Source of the DNA: Eublepharis macularius
Taxonomy: Eukaryota; Chordata; Lepidosauria; Squamata; Eublepharidae
DNA: 64,000 nt
Direction of reading: 5' to 3'
Assembly: GCF_028583425.1 (NCBI RefSeq)
Contig: NC_072798.1
Location: 8,186,501-8,250,500 of the forward strand
This document shows, piece after piece, positions 10,715 to 24,400 of this stretch; position 1 is the first letter of the stretch, and every line of letters begins with the position of its first letter. The notes beneath the pieces are model-generated. The model was not told the DNA's origin. It searched no databases and saw only the letters and a list, made by a program, of their open reading frames with translations. The position numbers and the translations under genes are program-made.

Positions 10715-12365
10715 GAACCAGTTTTATTGACACCATATCACAAGGGTCAAGAAAGAAAATCAACCTTGATGTACACAGTTGTAAGTTACACATGTTAAAA
10801 GTTCAAGTTCTACTCATATGAACAACATTATTTCACTATTGCCGGATTTATTCTTTTTAAGTAGTTTCCTGAAAAGCTTGCAAACTGCCTGGAATCCAGA
10901 GCCCTGCATCTCCATGGGACAGCTACTGCCATATATGTTCCCACCTGGCATAGCTAAGAAGCAGAGGGGGGAATCTCTTGCATTCTGTAAGGCTGTATCA
11001 CTGGAATGCAGTCCAACTATGTTAAATGGCATACGATACTTAATTCAGGATTTTAAAGTTTAGGTTTAATATACTAATGGTAACACAGCTGAATTCCATG
11101 TATCCCCAACAGCTCAAGAAGACGCCAAAGCATTCTATTCTCTGCTGCCAGGTACACAGAACTGATCATTTTAGCTCCCTGTCAGAAAAGTTCATATACA
11201 GGTAAGAGTTGCTCTCACTCTAGCAACATGATGTATAAGATAGCATTATTGTATCACATCCGTGTAAGGAAGCAAGTCCCAGACTACCAGCACTGGTGGC
11301 TACCACAACAGTGATGAACTGGTTAGGTTAACCCTAGCAACTCTAAAGGCACCAATTTTACTGATCTGAGCACCAATTTTACTAATCATTTTCTTTTTCT
11401 TGACAGTTTGTGCTTTCAATAACTACTATTACATTTATAGGGAACATAAACGTTATTCTAAAGAACACTCATATCTACTTTGTTTTCCATTCTTCTTGGG
11501 CCATGACTAATCTGTTTCACTACAGACTGTTCTGGACTTTGGCAGTTTAAAAGAAGCAAATAGTATTTGATCATTTGCATACTTCAAATACAACAACTCA
11601 TAAGAAGATCAACCCACATTAAGAGACGCTCAGGTCATAAAATATGATTAATCAGAATGGCATCTGTACAACAAAAATGTAATCTAAAAATACAAATTGA
11701 GATATTCTTTAAAAAGAGTAAATATATTTACATGTAGTTTCACATTGCAATGATTGTAATATACTCGATGAGCAACATTGGCAGAATTTACATCACCTTT
11801 TTGCCATTCAAAAATATATTTTCTATTACTTTGACATTCACAGATGTCCTGGTTACAAAAAAAGGGTTATGTTTTCAAAACTTGGGCAAGCTGTAAAATC
11901 AGAATGTCAGAAAAAGCACCAAACCCTCAGGGTAAATGGCATTTGGAAAGATACAATGCAACAACATCACACACACACACATAGTAAAAAAGGAACTGGG
12001 AGACAATGTACAGTCTCTCTCCACTGCTTTTCAAAGGCACATTGCAACATGTCAAGGGATACGGAGAACAAGTCGTGACAGAAAAGGAAGGTAAGCAATT
12101 CAAAAAGTTGTCCGTTATATTGCAGGCCAACATGAAGTAAAGATGTTCGGAACAAAATTCCTGGACTCAGTGAAAAGTATAAAAGGCCCCACATATGCAA
12201 TGCCAACATTCAGGCTTCGTATTAACATGGCACAAATGTGTGCAGTTGAAAAGTTTTAAAAAAAGAAGAAACAAAGGCTCTCTCTTCCATTAATGGTGAT
12301 CCAAAGCAACTGTATCCCACCTTTAAGAAAACGTACATACTAAAACTTTCTTTTCCCTCCTCTCG
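10715..12365 (-). other. OCLN: Probable OCLN 3' UTR
   Basis: An AT-rich stretch of about 1.65 kb, free of obvious repeats, follows the stop codon. Minus-strand AATAAA signals lie at 10847-10852 and 10723-10728; the second is followed by a GT/T-rich stretch. The extent is inferred from these signals only. Confidence 0.5.
10723..10728 (-). terminator. Candidate OCLN polyadenylation signal
   Basis: AATAAA on the minus strand, 1.64 kb after the OCLN stop, followed by CTGGTTCCAGTTTTTAC, a plausible GU/U-rich downstream element. AATAAA at 10847-10852 is an alternative. Confidence 0.4.
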
Positions 12366-12467
12366 TTATGACTTTCGACTATCATAGTCGGTGACCATTC
12401 TTTTGATGTGTGACAGCTTGCTCTTCAGCATCTTGCAGCGCTCCTTTCGGTTCTTATAGTCTGCTGA
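12366..12467 (-). CDS. OCLN: OCLN exon 9, C-terminus and stop
   Basis: The acceptor TTCCTGTAG opens 33 codons and a TAA stop (12366-12368). The protein end reads [20 protein letters not shown] then [13 protein letters not shown], matching human [33 protein letters not shown]. The lysine-rich face that binds ZO-1 is kept. Confidence 0.97.
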   Translation of the reverse strand, partial: SADYKNRKERCKMLKSKLSHIKRMVTDYDSRKS

Positions 12468-15400
12468 CTACAGGAAAAAAAATGCAATGCAGAGTTACTA
12501 TGGAGGAGGAAGAAATCATCTTCAGTACTAGGAATGCTAGGGTAAGAATTAGATCCAAGCTACAAGTGACGAATGACACTTGCCTGGCAAGTGAACAGAC
12601 TCACGTGTATTCTTCCCGCAAGTGGAGGGCAAATGAACAGGGAGGAATACACGTGAGTCTGTTCACTTGCCAGGCAAGTGTCATTCGTCACTTGTAGCTT
12701 GGCTCTGAAAGGGATCTATAGCAGCATTTAGGCCCAACAAGCTCAAGCGACCCACATGACCAGAGCTTTGCTACCCTTTCCGTAACAGCTTCCACAGTTA
12801 AAGAAACAAGCCTCAATGTTTTTGTAAAAGCCATCTGTGCCTTTAGAATTTTGAGATTGCTGTGGCAAAATATACCAATGCAGAGCCTGATGCATACATG
12901 GACTATTTCAGCAAATGTGATGCCGTGTCAGCAGTACAATTGCTGAATAAAGACTAAGGTATTAAAAACAGAGGCTACCCTGCCTGCCTATGAATGCAAA
13001 CAAGCTTTCAGATCTCAAATGTAATGGGAGAAAAAGCGAAACTTCAGAAGCAACGTTCTTCCTCAGACCTTTAAAAAAATGTGGTGGCTTGTAAAGACAT
13101 TGATGGGATGAGACTGATGAGGAAAATAAGTATGTCCTTAGTGGAGTAACATTACTGAGGATGGACCTGTTAGATTAGCTGTCACATTACACAGCCCTGC
13201 CGTAGCACAATCTCTGTAGGTATTAAGAGCAGAATTTGTACCATACATCTAACATGCTGGAGACACTGACATTGCTATACTAAAGGGTAAGTAGGGGGAA
13301 AGACATTTTCCTGACTCTTGTTGTGCCTATGGAATAGCCAAGATCAGAGACTTCATTAGTTTCATTTGTTATATTCTCATCCATCCAAGGACAGTTTATC
13401 ATAACCACCATAATAGGTTATAGCAGTTTGCACAAGGCAACCCATTAGGCTCAGCAGTTAAGCAGAAACTTGATGCCGTTACCCACATCTAGTATGGGGC
13501 TGCCCTTGAGCCTGACCCGGAGATTACAGCTGGCACAAAATGCAGCGGTGCGTGTTATTACAAGAATGCCAAAGAAGGCGCATATAACACCGTTCTTACG
13601 CGAGCTCCATTGGTTGCCAGTGGCGTACCGGATCAGATTGAAGGTTCTGGTACTGACCTATAAGGCCCTGTGAGGACTGGGACCAGAGTATCTACGGGAC
13701 TGTCTCTCCCCATATATTCCCCAGAGGACACTCCGATCAGGGGACAAACAGCTGTTGGTGGTCCCTGGCCCCAAGGAGGTCCGCATAGCCTCGACTAGGG
13801 TCAGAGCCTTTTCGGTCCTGGCTCCCACCTGGTGGAACGCTCTGTCTGCTGAAATCAGGGCCGGGCAGGACCTATCTTTTTGCTGGGCCTGCGAGACAGA
13901 GTTTTTCCGCCAGGCATATGGCTGAGGCTGGGCCTCCGCCAGCCTGGAAAAAAGGGGTGTATAAATCTTAACCCTCCCTGTGAAGGCTGTCCACCATCCT
14001 GTTTTAAATGTGTTGTTTTTAATGAACATACATTTTTAATTTTATTTTTAATATGTTGTTATCCGCCCTGAGCCCGCTCGCGGGGAGGGCGGAATACAAA
14101 TTTGAAATAAATAAATACTCTAGCCACTAATGCACCATACTGGCCCTCTAATACTGGCCTTAAATACTTAGGGAATTACATGTGCCACTAAAGTGGTACT
14201 GGACTAATTCTGCCCAAAAGTGTGAAGTACATTCCAACTGAAGGACTCCAAGACATTCCAAAAGGAATTAGCATCTTGGTTAGACACAATCCATTCTTTC
14301 TGAATGAATTCGTCAAGGTGGACCTGAGGTAAATGTTGTTAGATATTGGCCTACAAATCTCCTGTCTAGGGATTATCTCAAAATGCCTAGGGCAATTTTA
14401 TCCCAATCATATTGTATATGCCTGTAAAAGGTTTATCATCACCTGATAAAGAATAGAAACTTTTAAAACGTTGGGAAGTCAAGACTATAATGTAATGGCG
14501 GGATACTGGAATAAGTAATTGCTGTAGTTCTAAAAAACAGAAACTATATAGGTTGGCGTACCACTGGCACAGAGGGAATACCTGTTCAAATGTACATTTC
14601 AAGCAAGCATTAAGCCAACTTACTGCTTTTATGTCCTTCAATCTGTTGTATTCTTCAGCAGCAGCCTGACAGAAAAAGGTTTACGTTAGACAGACACACA
14701 CACTTGCCCAAATCTATTTTGAGGCTAAATTACGAAGACTGTAAAGAGCCACTGCCAGCTCTGGAGACAAGAAGAAGGGGTTATTTGATTAAAATTAAGC
14801 AGCAGAGCTGGAGAAACTGCCAGATTCTATACCTGATTGCTGACATGGGCAGAGTATCCGTCTACAGGGATCTGTAGGAAAAGTCCCCTACCCGCTAGCA
14901 TAAAATTTACTAGCATAAGATTTGGAGATGCCATTACTAGAAGACCTGATGACTCCGTTTCCACACGGCTTACCTTTTGCCGGGATGCAGTGTGTTCTCG
15001 CGCAAAATCGCGCGATAACAGCATCTTCCTGGCGCGATTTTGCACGCGAAGACGCTGTATCCCAACAAAAGGTAAGCTGTGTGGAAACGGCCAATCATAC
15101 ATGGTAAGAAAGAGGATTGATATTTGGAGTTAGACGCCTAGAGCTTCCACAACAGAGGTCATCAACAGCAACAAATACTAATTTCTACATGGTTAACTCC
15201 CACTCAACCTTCTTATTGACTGCACTAGCTTAGTAAATTCCATCATTAATGATGTCACTTCCTTTATAATTGCAGGTTTGTTATATCAAAGTGCAGCACT
15301 CTTTCCTCATTAATACAGAACTTCTCACAACTATATAGCCTAAGAGAAGATTTTACAAACCAGAGCCGTTGAGAATGCTTTATTTCTAGTTGTTGTTTTC

Positions 15401-18400
15401 AGTGGCAACAACAAAAAGTATTATGAGGGCTCCTGATCCTCAATCCTTATTTTAAACTTTTGGACAGAAGCGTATACAAAAAGGATCACATCCATCATCG
15501 TAATTTTCCATCCTACAGCAATTCATTTTACATTTGCATAGAGCCGGTCCCCTCAATATATCAAGCTGTCATTCTACCCCAAGGCAGAATGTTTGTCTGT
15601 CCAATGATATTTATTTTTTTGTGCATCGGCAAATGTCCAAACCAGAGGTTTTCCTCTCACCACTGCTAAGAATTTTTTTTAAAGTGGAGACACGAGAGAT
15701 GGAACCTTGGACTTTCTGTATGAAAAATGTGTGTTCCTCCCTCCTTCATATCAGATTGGAATTATGGATTCATAGCCCTTAATGGGTTCGTTGCAATTAA
15801 TTATGGATTCATAGGTTTTCACTTGCTAAGTAATCAGTAAGACAAAGCTGAAAAATAAGTAGCCATTTATTTTCATTTACAGAAATTAAAGATCTTTTTT
15901 GCCAGGAGAAGCCTGGTTTTAAAAGTAGGTGATAGTTTTAAACATAGGCCGTTTCCACACGGCTTACCTTTGCTCACAGCAACCTGGAACATGGCGCAAA
16001 AAACACGGAAGATCACATTTTCTTGCATGAGATTTGTGCGACGTCATGCAAATCTCGCGAAAGAAAACGCGATCGTCAGCATTTTTTGCACGATGTTCCG
16101 GGTCGTTACGAGCAAAGGTAAGCCGTGTGGAAACGGCCAATGTCTTAGCTCTTTAAAACCAGCATTTAATACTGCCACACAGACATACCAATGGTCAGTA
16201 TTTAGCACAATTTTTTCAATGAATTCCAAGATTCCTCGTACTTCCAATCAACAGAATTACCTTATATTCCTCACTGTCCTCACGGTAGTCATCCAATGCT
16301 CTATCAAGGCGAGAGAGTTCTTTACTGATCTCGTCAAGCTCTGCTTGCAAGCGTTTGTATTCTTGCAGCCCTGCGTCAAAGTCTCGTTTGTATGTTTGTC
16401 TTTGATGGTCTGATGATACAGCTGGATATTCCCTGGATAAAGAGTAATGCAAAATATCATTTTTGTATAAAGGAAATGAAAAATGATAGAACTTTGCTGA
16501 TTTACAGAGAAATAATATATAATTCAATTGGGAGGTAAATTCATCGCTCAGTTTGTGCCATCGTTTAGGTATAAAATTTAGATGCAAACCTTTTGCTACC
16601 CAAACTATCCTATGTCTAGTGTTTATTTATGTCATTTATATCCCACTGTTCTCCCCAGAGGGGACCCAAAGCGCTTTACATCATTCTGTTGTGATGTTGT
16701 GAGCTAGCTTAGGCTGAGGATGTATGACTGGCCCAAGGTCGCTTCGTGAGCTTCCATGGTAGAGCGAGGATTAGAACCTGGGTCTCCCAAATCCTAGTCC
16801 AACCACTACACCACACTTTCTCTAGCCATAGGAGTCTTCTGTAAAGAAATGTGACTTTAACTTTTGTGCAACTATTTTTTCCATTTAAACATAAAGAGAT
16901 CCTTTCTTAATAGAAAGGGGTCATTGGCTCCAACTCAAAGCATACAAAAATATGGAAAAATACGGTCAGAGTATTTTTAACTCTGGGAATACGGTTAGCA
17001 CCCAAAATTGTCTCAGCAACATACTGTTCTGCTCTGTTCTCAGACTGCACTTTGTCTCAGCGTACAGCACCCACTGTATGCTTTTTAAGTGAATCTTATA
17101 TTCTACATAATCTGATTTGATCAAATGGACTGCAGTTGTATTTCAGGCACACTGTTCTTTCTTAGTGTGGTTACATATTTGAAATACTAGTACAGATGAT
17201 ATTGTTTCAAATCTGTGAATAAGAAGATACTGGAAAGCCAGCTCAGCAATCTAATTACAGGTGTGCATGATGGTTGCAGTTTCTATATTGAGTAACTACT
17301 CTATATAGTTATGCATTATTATTTATGACACCTCAAAGAAATATTGAGAATGCTAGGCTTTTCCTTTAGGAAGACTGCCACTTCTAGAGGTTAAAATTAG
17401 CACTTTCCGTGTATGAATATAGCTATCCAAAACCACAAATACGTTATGCATTTCAAAGGCGCTTGCTTTTCTTAACTCATCTGAGTAGGGACTGCCAGTG
17501 TTTGTTTAATAAGCAATACCAGTTTTGTTTGTGTTGACTGACTGCAACAAGCTGTTGCAGCTCTCTTAACACACAACTGAGTTTCTCAGTCAGTTTCTAT
17601 AATATGAAGAGTAGGATCTCAGTTCAGTGGCACGTTTGAGACCAAGATTTTCAGGATATAAACTTTCAAGTGTCAAAGCAGCTTTATTCTGTAGATTTTA
17701 TTACGGACTGCTGATTTTATGACAAGTAACAATTATATTTATTTAAATACTAGGAACAGAGCCTGTTGTAAAAATACAATGGGCTCTAGCAGCGGGACCA
17801 AGATCCCGTCACGCCTACAGAGGCAGTGGGAAGGCCAGGTGGGGGGGGGAGGGCTCCCCATGCTGCACCTCAGTCCTTGGTGGCTCCATGGCCCTGCAGC
17901 TGCTGTGGAGGTGGCAGGAAGGCCGTGGGGGGCTCCCCTGCACTGCACCTCCCCGCCAGCTCTGCAGGCAGGCCTCTAAGGGGCCGCAGAGGTGACAGGG
18001 AGACACAGCACAGTTGCCCTTCCCTGCCAGCTCCACAATTCTCCTTTTATCCTTGCACAGGCACACCTCAGGGTCCTTAGTACGCCTGCGCCAGTATAAG
18101 AGGTGAGTCGTCAGGAGTCGGACTACGGCTCACCTTTTATGTTTAAGGATATTGTTGTATTCAATTCCTAGATTTGCTAGATATGCAATTAATGTATCTT
18201 TCCTATGTTACTGTATACTGACTTAGAGCGGGACCACAAGTGACGCCTGACACAGGTTGGACACTAGTCAGCTTCCCTCAAGTTTTGATGGGAAATGTAG
18301 GCATCCTGGTCTTGCAGCTTGGCTCTCTGACTGCTGTCCAATGGACTTTTTAACTGTCACTTATCCAACATTCCGCCAAGCTGCCTACATTTCCCATCAA

Positions 18401-21400
18401 AACTTGAGGGAAGCTGGCAAGTGTCCAACCTGCGTCAGGCGTCACTTGTGGTCCCGCTCTTAGATTCTGATCCTGGATTATAATAATAATAAACTGAAGC
18501 TGAAACTAACAAGTACCACTTCTTCCTCTTTTATCTCTCCTGTATTTTAAAACTGTCTTGCCAGTTTCAGGATTGATTTTATTACGCTACTGAGTGTTAT
18601 TTTAGATTTTTTCAAATCTGTTTTATAGTTCTGTAGGGTTAGAGGTTACCACCCCATTTTGCTTCTTGTGCTTGAGGGAAGAGCCACCATTTTGAAGAAT
18701 GCTGTCGTAGGGGGCAACCCACAGAGTTTTGATTTCTTGTTGTGAGCGTTTTTTTTTACGCAAGCAACATTAGAGAAAACAGATATAGACTTAACAATGC
18801 ATTCACAGTCCCATCTTGGTTCAATTGGTTTATATTTGTATGTACTAACCTATATGAAAAAAAACTTGTAACTTTGGCTCAGTAGTCGTAACTGTGTTTC
18901 CCTTTCATCACCACAGCACTAGGTTCCAATTAACAAGTGGGAAAGGACGCTGTTCTGGATCAAATCTCTTTTAAATGAGAAACTAGGCATGAGGCTACTA
19001 GGGGCCTGGATTCCAATGCCTATACTTACCAGTCCCTTTTTATACTTTCCTCTCACCCAGACTTCTGCTACACATAGTGGCAACCCACATGTGGTGAAGC
19101 CAGAACCAGGGTCTGATTTTATTTAGGCAGACTGCACACTATCGCTGTGCTAATTCCCCACTTTATGAAGTTGGCCATACCCAGTGCTTTTTTTCTGGGG
19201 GGACGCAGGGGGACACGTACCCCTAAACATTTTGTGAATCTAACAGTAGAAAGTAAAAATTTTAAAATGTTGGAATTCCTGCTAAACCAGCTCCAAACAT
19301 TTAATGGCTATTTATGTGATTTGTTAAGTTTTATGTAGCGCAAGTTGACAACAAAGATGTTTAGTTATATTTAAACTCACTAGGAGCGCTATTTGTCTTA
19401 CAAAAAATGGAACGTATTTGAGCATCGAACACGCCATCGATATTGCTGGCATAATCGGTGATCGTTAGTGTGCAGACAAATAAAAACAAGTTTTCTCTAA
19501 GCCACTTGGAGCTCTGGTAGTTGGAATCTAGCACGGTGATTGGTCAGTCTTGTTGCTACCCCCGATGGCGGTGACCAATATGTGTATTTGTGTATGTAAA
19601 TTCATGCTTTTTGAAAGGACGACATCTGGCGACGGACACCAAAAGCAAGCATAGGAATCGGGAAGATGTTAGTGAACACAGCCTCATGCCAATCTGGAAG
19701 TTCTTGTGAACTGTGTCCTATGAGGTAATGCATGTTCTTGGTAATTTTGTCCATTGACTGCATTTATTTTTTCCGATTTGAACTATAAAATGGTGATTTT
19801 CTTGAGTCAAACTGAGAGTACCCCTAAACATTTTTTTTTTAGAAAAAAAGCACTGGCCATACCTGTCCCAGTCTTCTTCCAGTTCATCACAGGATTCCCC
19901 TCCAGTGGTATAATCGGCATCATAGCTGTCCGTGTTGATTCTTTTTTGTCTTCCTGCTTGTCTTTTTTGTGCTGGATCCTTAGCTGACCCATTGTAACTG
20001 CTGGTATTAGCATACTGAGACTGTTTGGTTAAGGGATCGGGCATCCTATTACAAAATCAGAGTAACAGTTTCTAGTTTCATGTCAAGTCATCACGAATAC
20101 ATAAAACAGTTATTAAAAGAGAAAATGAAGGTTCTTAATTTGTTGGTGCTGAGTTCCTTCTCTGAAGAGTACAAGACCAAAGGAAAGACATCAACACACA
20201 GCAATTGCTCTGTGGAATCTGACTAACTGAAGCAATGGCAGCCCAGAAGGCGACGCTAGACAGACCCAAAACTCACATTTTGAAATTCCAATCAACTGAT
20301 TATTTGGAAGAGTTACTCCGTTTTGATTGCCTCCTAATAAAATGATCTAGTTTAATGACTTGTTGCAAAGATGAATTAAATAAAGATCAGGATTTGCATA
20401 CTAGAAATACTTGAAGAGAAAACCGGCAGAGAAGGAAACCCAGATGCCTTGTTGCCTATACATCTACAAAATTGAAAACATGTGTTGGGTCACATAATAG
20501 TGCAGGTCTAAAATGTGGCTATCCAAGGTTTAGGAACCGTTGCAACACAAATCTGTAAGCCCCAATTACACAAATGATTGGATCCTATGACTCCATTCCA
20601 TTTTCTTCCTGCACAAGGAGTTGTCTCATCTACTTACAAGAGCGGAAGACACCTTATGATAGAGTAAAGGGTTTCCACTGCTGGAAAATAGGATCCAACC
20701 CCAGTTACCAATAAACTTATCCTTCGTTAATACTGGTAACAGAGAAGGCGCTTTCATGTAGAATTATAGGCTTTATCAGGAAACTTGGCCCGGTTACCCA
20801 ACATGAAGCTCCCTGAAAGACATACAATGCCTGCATTCATTGGTTAGGAATAATGTCCACAGGACAAGTTGTTTGGCACCATTTGCACTTCACTTCCTCA
20901 CCCCACCCAGCATACCTACAGACAATTCAAGGAGTTGCTTTTGAATATGATCTTTAACTTGCAAGATCCGTTTCAACAAGACTAGTGCGTTAAATCTTTC
21001 TGAAATCAGACCTACTCCCAGGTGACTGAAGGTCCTTTCATAAGAATGCATTTTCATTTGTCCTATTTTTATCCCACTCTGCTTCCAAGGCAGCATATAA
21101 TGTTCACTTTACTCTCAAAACCCTAGGAGGGAGGTCAGACTGAGACGAAAGCTCGGTTAAGATATGAAGTGAAACCAGCAAGTAAACACTAACTATTGTT
21201 AGGCTATTCTAACCATCACAGTCCATCAAGCTGATACCTGAAATTATAGTTTGAAGTTGGCCCATGGTTTCAAGTTAAACTGTGGTTAACTATAGTTGTA
21301 TGTGACATACGAATGCAGACACTGACTTGTTTCCTGATGCCAGCGTCATTCATTCCTTGGCTACAGAGATGCCTAGCTGAAGCAAACTGAGCCAGAATTT

Positions 21401-24400
21401 CTGGCCCAATATCATCCATTAAGCTTCATGAATGACCCCAGATTTTCCTAGTCCCACATTCTTCTATCAGACTCTCAAAGGACTGCACATACTGGTTGTC
21501 ACTACAAAAATCTGGAGTTCTGTTAATGTGGTACAGCCATTGTTCAACTGAATATATATTCTAGTTTGTTCATTCAATACAAGGACCCAGAAAATGTAAT
21601 TGTTACAAACACATAAATCTTACCTGTAAAAAAAACCCTAATTATTCTTGAGAAACTGAAAATTTGTAACCAGAGGGGATGCATATTACCCCATCTCTCA
21701 AAGTATGTGGCTGATAACCCCTCATTAGTGCACATCTTTATATAATGCATAGGAGCCGCGTGGCACAGAGTGGTAAGCTGTAGTACTGCAGTCCAAGCTC
21801 TGCTCATGACCTGAGTTCGATCCCGGCAGAAGCTGTGTTCAAGTAGCCGGCTCAAGGTTGACTCAGCCTTACATCCTTGCGAGGTCAGTAAAATGAATAC
21901 CCAGTTTCCTGGGGGTAAAGTGTAGATAACTGGGGAAGGCAATGGTAAACCACCCCGTAAAAAGTCTGCCAAGAAAATGTCATGATGCAACATCCCCCTA
22001 TGGGTCAGTAATGACTCGGTGCTTGCGCAGGGGACTACCTTTATTTTTACTTATATAATGCATTAAAAGCATAGAACAGGTGAACTATAACATATTCTAG
22101 ATTTGTATAGAATATAGCCGTAACGACCATAGGCAAAACGTAGGATCCACATACTTGCAGATTATTACCTCTACTAACCAAATAGACACTGGGAAAACTC
22201 CTATTGCACACAAGCCATATAGCTGTAGGGCACAATGAACGATATCACACCCAAGGAAAACCAGATGAACCAGTGAGACATTGGAAAACCAAGAATGGTA
22301 AACCAGCTTTCTAAATAAAGCTAGACGTCACAAAGGCAGAAACCTGAAATGCATATCTGAAGCATATTGTGGGTCAGATCCAGAACAAGTTTTCCCACCA
22401 ACAGCACAGATTTTTTTCTGTCCGTTCTGTCCCATTGCCACCTGCTGATCTTCGCAAAGCGATGCTCCTGGGCATAGGGGACCTTGAACAACATGGTAGG
22501 GGGCTTGCAGCAGGAAAGGGGAATTGGTAGAAATTGTTCCTTCACTGCATGAAAATTTTGGCCCGTTTCCAACCCCATTTCCTTCTAATGTACCTAAGCT
22601 GATCTTAGCTCTCATTCTGACATTCTTCCAAAAACGAACACACACACTTACACACACAAACCAAACTCAGAAAATGAACAAGACCTTAAGTTTTAAAAAG
22701 CTGTTTCTTAAAGATGAAATAAGATCTTTTAAAGCCTAAGTCCGCTGAAGTCAATAGGCTTATAAGGGTATATAACTCTGCTTAAGACTGTAAAGCTATT
22801 CTATGTTTTATACAATTTGAAAGCATTTGCATACCTTAGAAAGTTCACTATATCATTCAGAATAAAAATAAGCAAGATCCCACATTTCTTTGAGGAAGCT
22901 AAATGAATTCTGTATGAGGAAACCAACCACTTAAATGAGATTTATTATGGATTGGCTGGATTTTAAAAAATCCTAATTATTCCACTTACTCCATAGCCAG
23001 TGCAGAAACACCAGCAATGTGGTTAAACAATTGTAAACAGGTGGCAGAACTGTGCACTCTAGAGGCAACAGGTCCCCCATATTGCCCCATTAATGAAGTC
23101 ATTCCTGGTGTGACACGGAAGCAAATTCAGAAAAACTGTTGCCAAATGAAGTGTCTGGGGCCAATTTTCACTGCATCAGCCCCTTGTCACACAACCCATC
23201 GCTTCCACATCGTACCAGGAATGAATCTCAATCCCAACACAACATGGAAGAGTCCTGGAGCATGCTCCTGAATTACCAGCCCTGTTCTCACACCTTTCCT
23301 TCCCCGCCAGCCAAATGAGAGGGGTGAGGGGTGGAGGCTAGGAGGTAGTTCTCCCTGGGTGACCTGCTCCCACTGGGTGACCTGTAACCCTAGTGCACTT
23401 CCCTGTGTCAGCCTTTCTGGCATTCAAATTCCTCACACAAGGCCTAACCTTAATTAAAATAACAACGTAATCAGTGCTGATTCTGTGAACCGAGGCAGAT
23501 CATGAGAGGGAGGGCAGGAAGGGTTACATCAGTGCTTAGTTCTTGTGGCCCTTTCTGACACGCCCAGGGTAATGCCAATCACCACCTTGGGGTCAGGCAG
23601 AAATTGGCCAGAGATCCTGGAGGTTTTTTGCCATCTTCTGGGCATAGAACGGGGTAGCTGAGAATTTCCTGCATGGAGCAGAGGATTGGATTAGAAAACC
23701 ACAGAGGTCCCTTCCAACTCTAAGGCCTGACCAGTTTCTGTTAAACTCACAATCTGAAAGCGTCCTTTCTTCAGATCTTAGGTTAAGCAGAAACTCTGCT
23801 TCACCTTTACTACAGAAAATCATCTTCGCCTGGCCGTCCACCGCCAGCAGCGCTCTCTGGAGGCAGGGTCCGACCACTCACTCGCGCAGGCGCACCGGGA
23901 TAAATGTGAGTCGGCGGAAAGACGCTAAGAGAATTATGTTATAGGATTATTAGTCTTCTGCTAGATCCCTACCATGTGAAAAAACAGGAGGAGTTTACTT
24001 ACGGAGTAGATCTGTAGTTATTGTCAGGATAGCCACGTTGCGCAGGAACATCAGAAGTTGAGTAAGCCGCAGAACTAGCAACTCTGTCAGGATAGTCATT
24101 TACTGGCATGGGTGATGAAGGCTCTGCATTTATATTTTTCACCTGGAAAGTGGTGCAAAACTACATTAAAATGTGTAGAACAGAACAGGATACCACCATT
24201 TCAGGACTTAATGTTTTGACCTAGTAAAGTATTAGACTCTATAAAAGACGGCTGAAATGACAAAAAAATCTCTTAAGAGTAAAAATTGCCTGCCAGCTGT
24301 TCACTCTCAGGAACCACATTAAGAAACTGCACCCCAGAAGGAATGATGACTTTTTCAACTGCCAACATTCAGCACCAAAACCGAGGTGCCTGGTACTGCA

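Larger units (their letters stand above)
12468..14623 (-). other. OCLN intron 8
   Basis: Holds a Harbinger-like MITE (12552-12705) whose near end is 85 nt from the exon 9 acceptor, and an L2/CR1 LINE 3' end on the plus strand (13465-14117). No other feature is seen. Confidence 0.5.
14666..16260 (-). other. OCLN intron 7
   Basis: Contains two CpG-rich palindromic MITEs (14953-15092 and 15947-16138). The intervening 15100-15940 has no recognisable feature. Confidence 0.5.
16433..19181 (-). other. OCLN intron 6 (outside the hAT)
   Basis: Contains a reverse-oriented tRNA-type SINE (16613-16835), a GC-rich minisatellite-like stretch (17779-18080) and a 234-bp Harbinger-like MITE (18226-18459). 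16840-17700 and 18470-19170 hold nothing I recognise. Confidence 0.5.
20046..24002 (-). other. OCLN intron 5
   Basis: About 4 kb. A tRNA-derived SINE with a 13-bp target duplication lies at 21751-22050 and a CR1-type 3' end at 23535-23740. A weak SINE-tail remnant is at 21060-21115. The rest shows nothing recognisable. Confidence 0.5.

Noticed and set aside
17719-18080. Overlapping frames on both strands at 17.7-18.1 kb
   Set aside because: They fall in a GC-rich minisatellite-like stretch inside OCLN intron 6.
21751-22050. A true tRNA gene
   Set aside because: Box A and B are present, but the cloverleaf does not continue, and the 300-bp body with tail and target duplication is a SINE.
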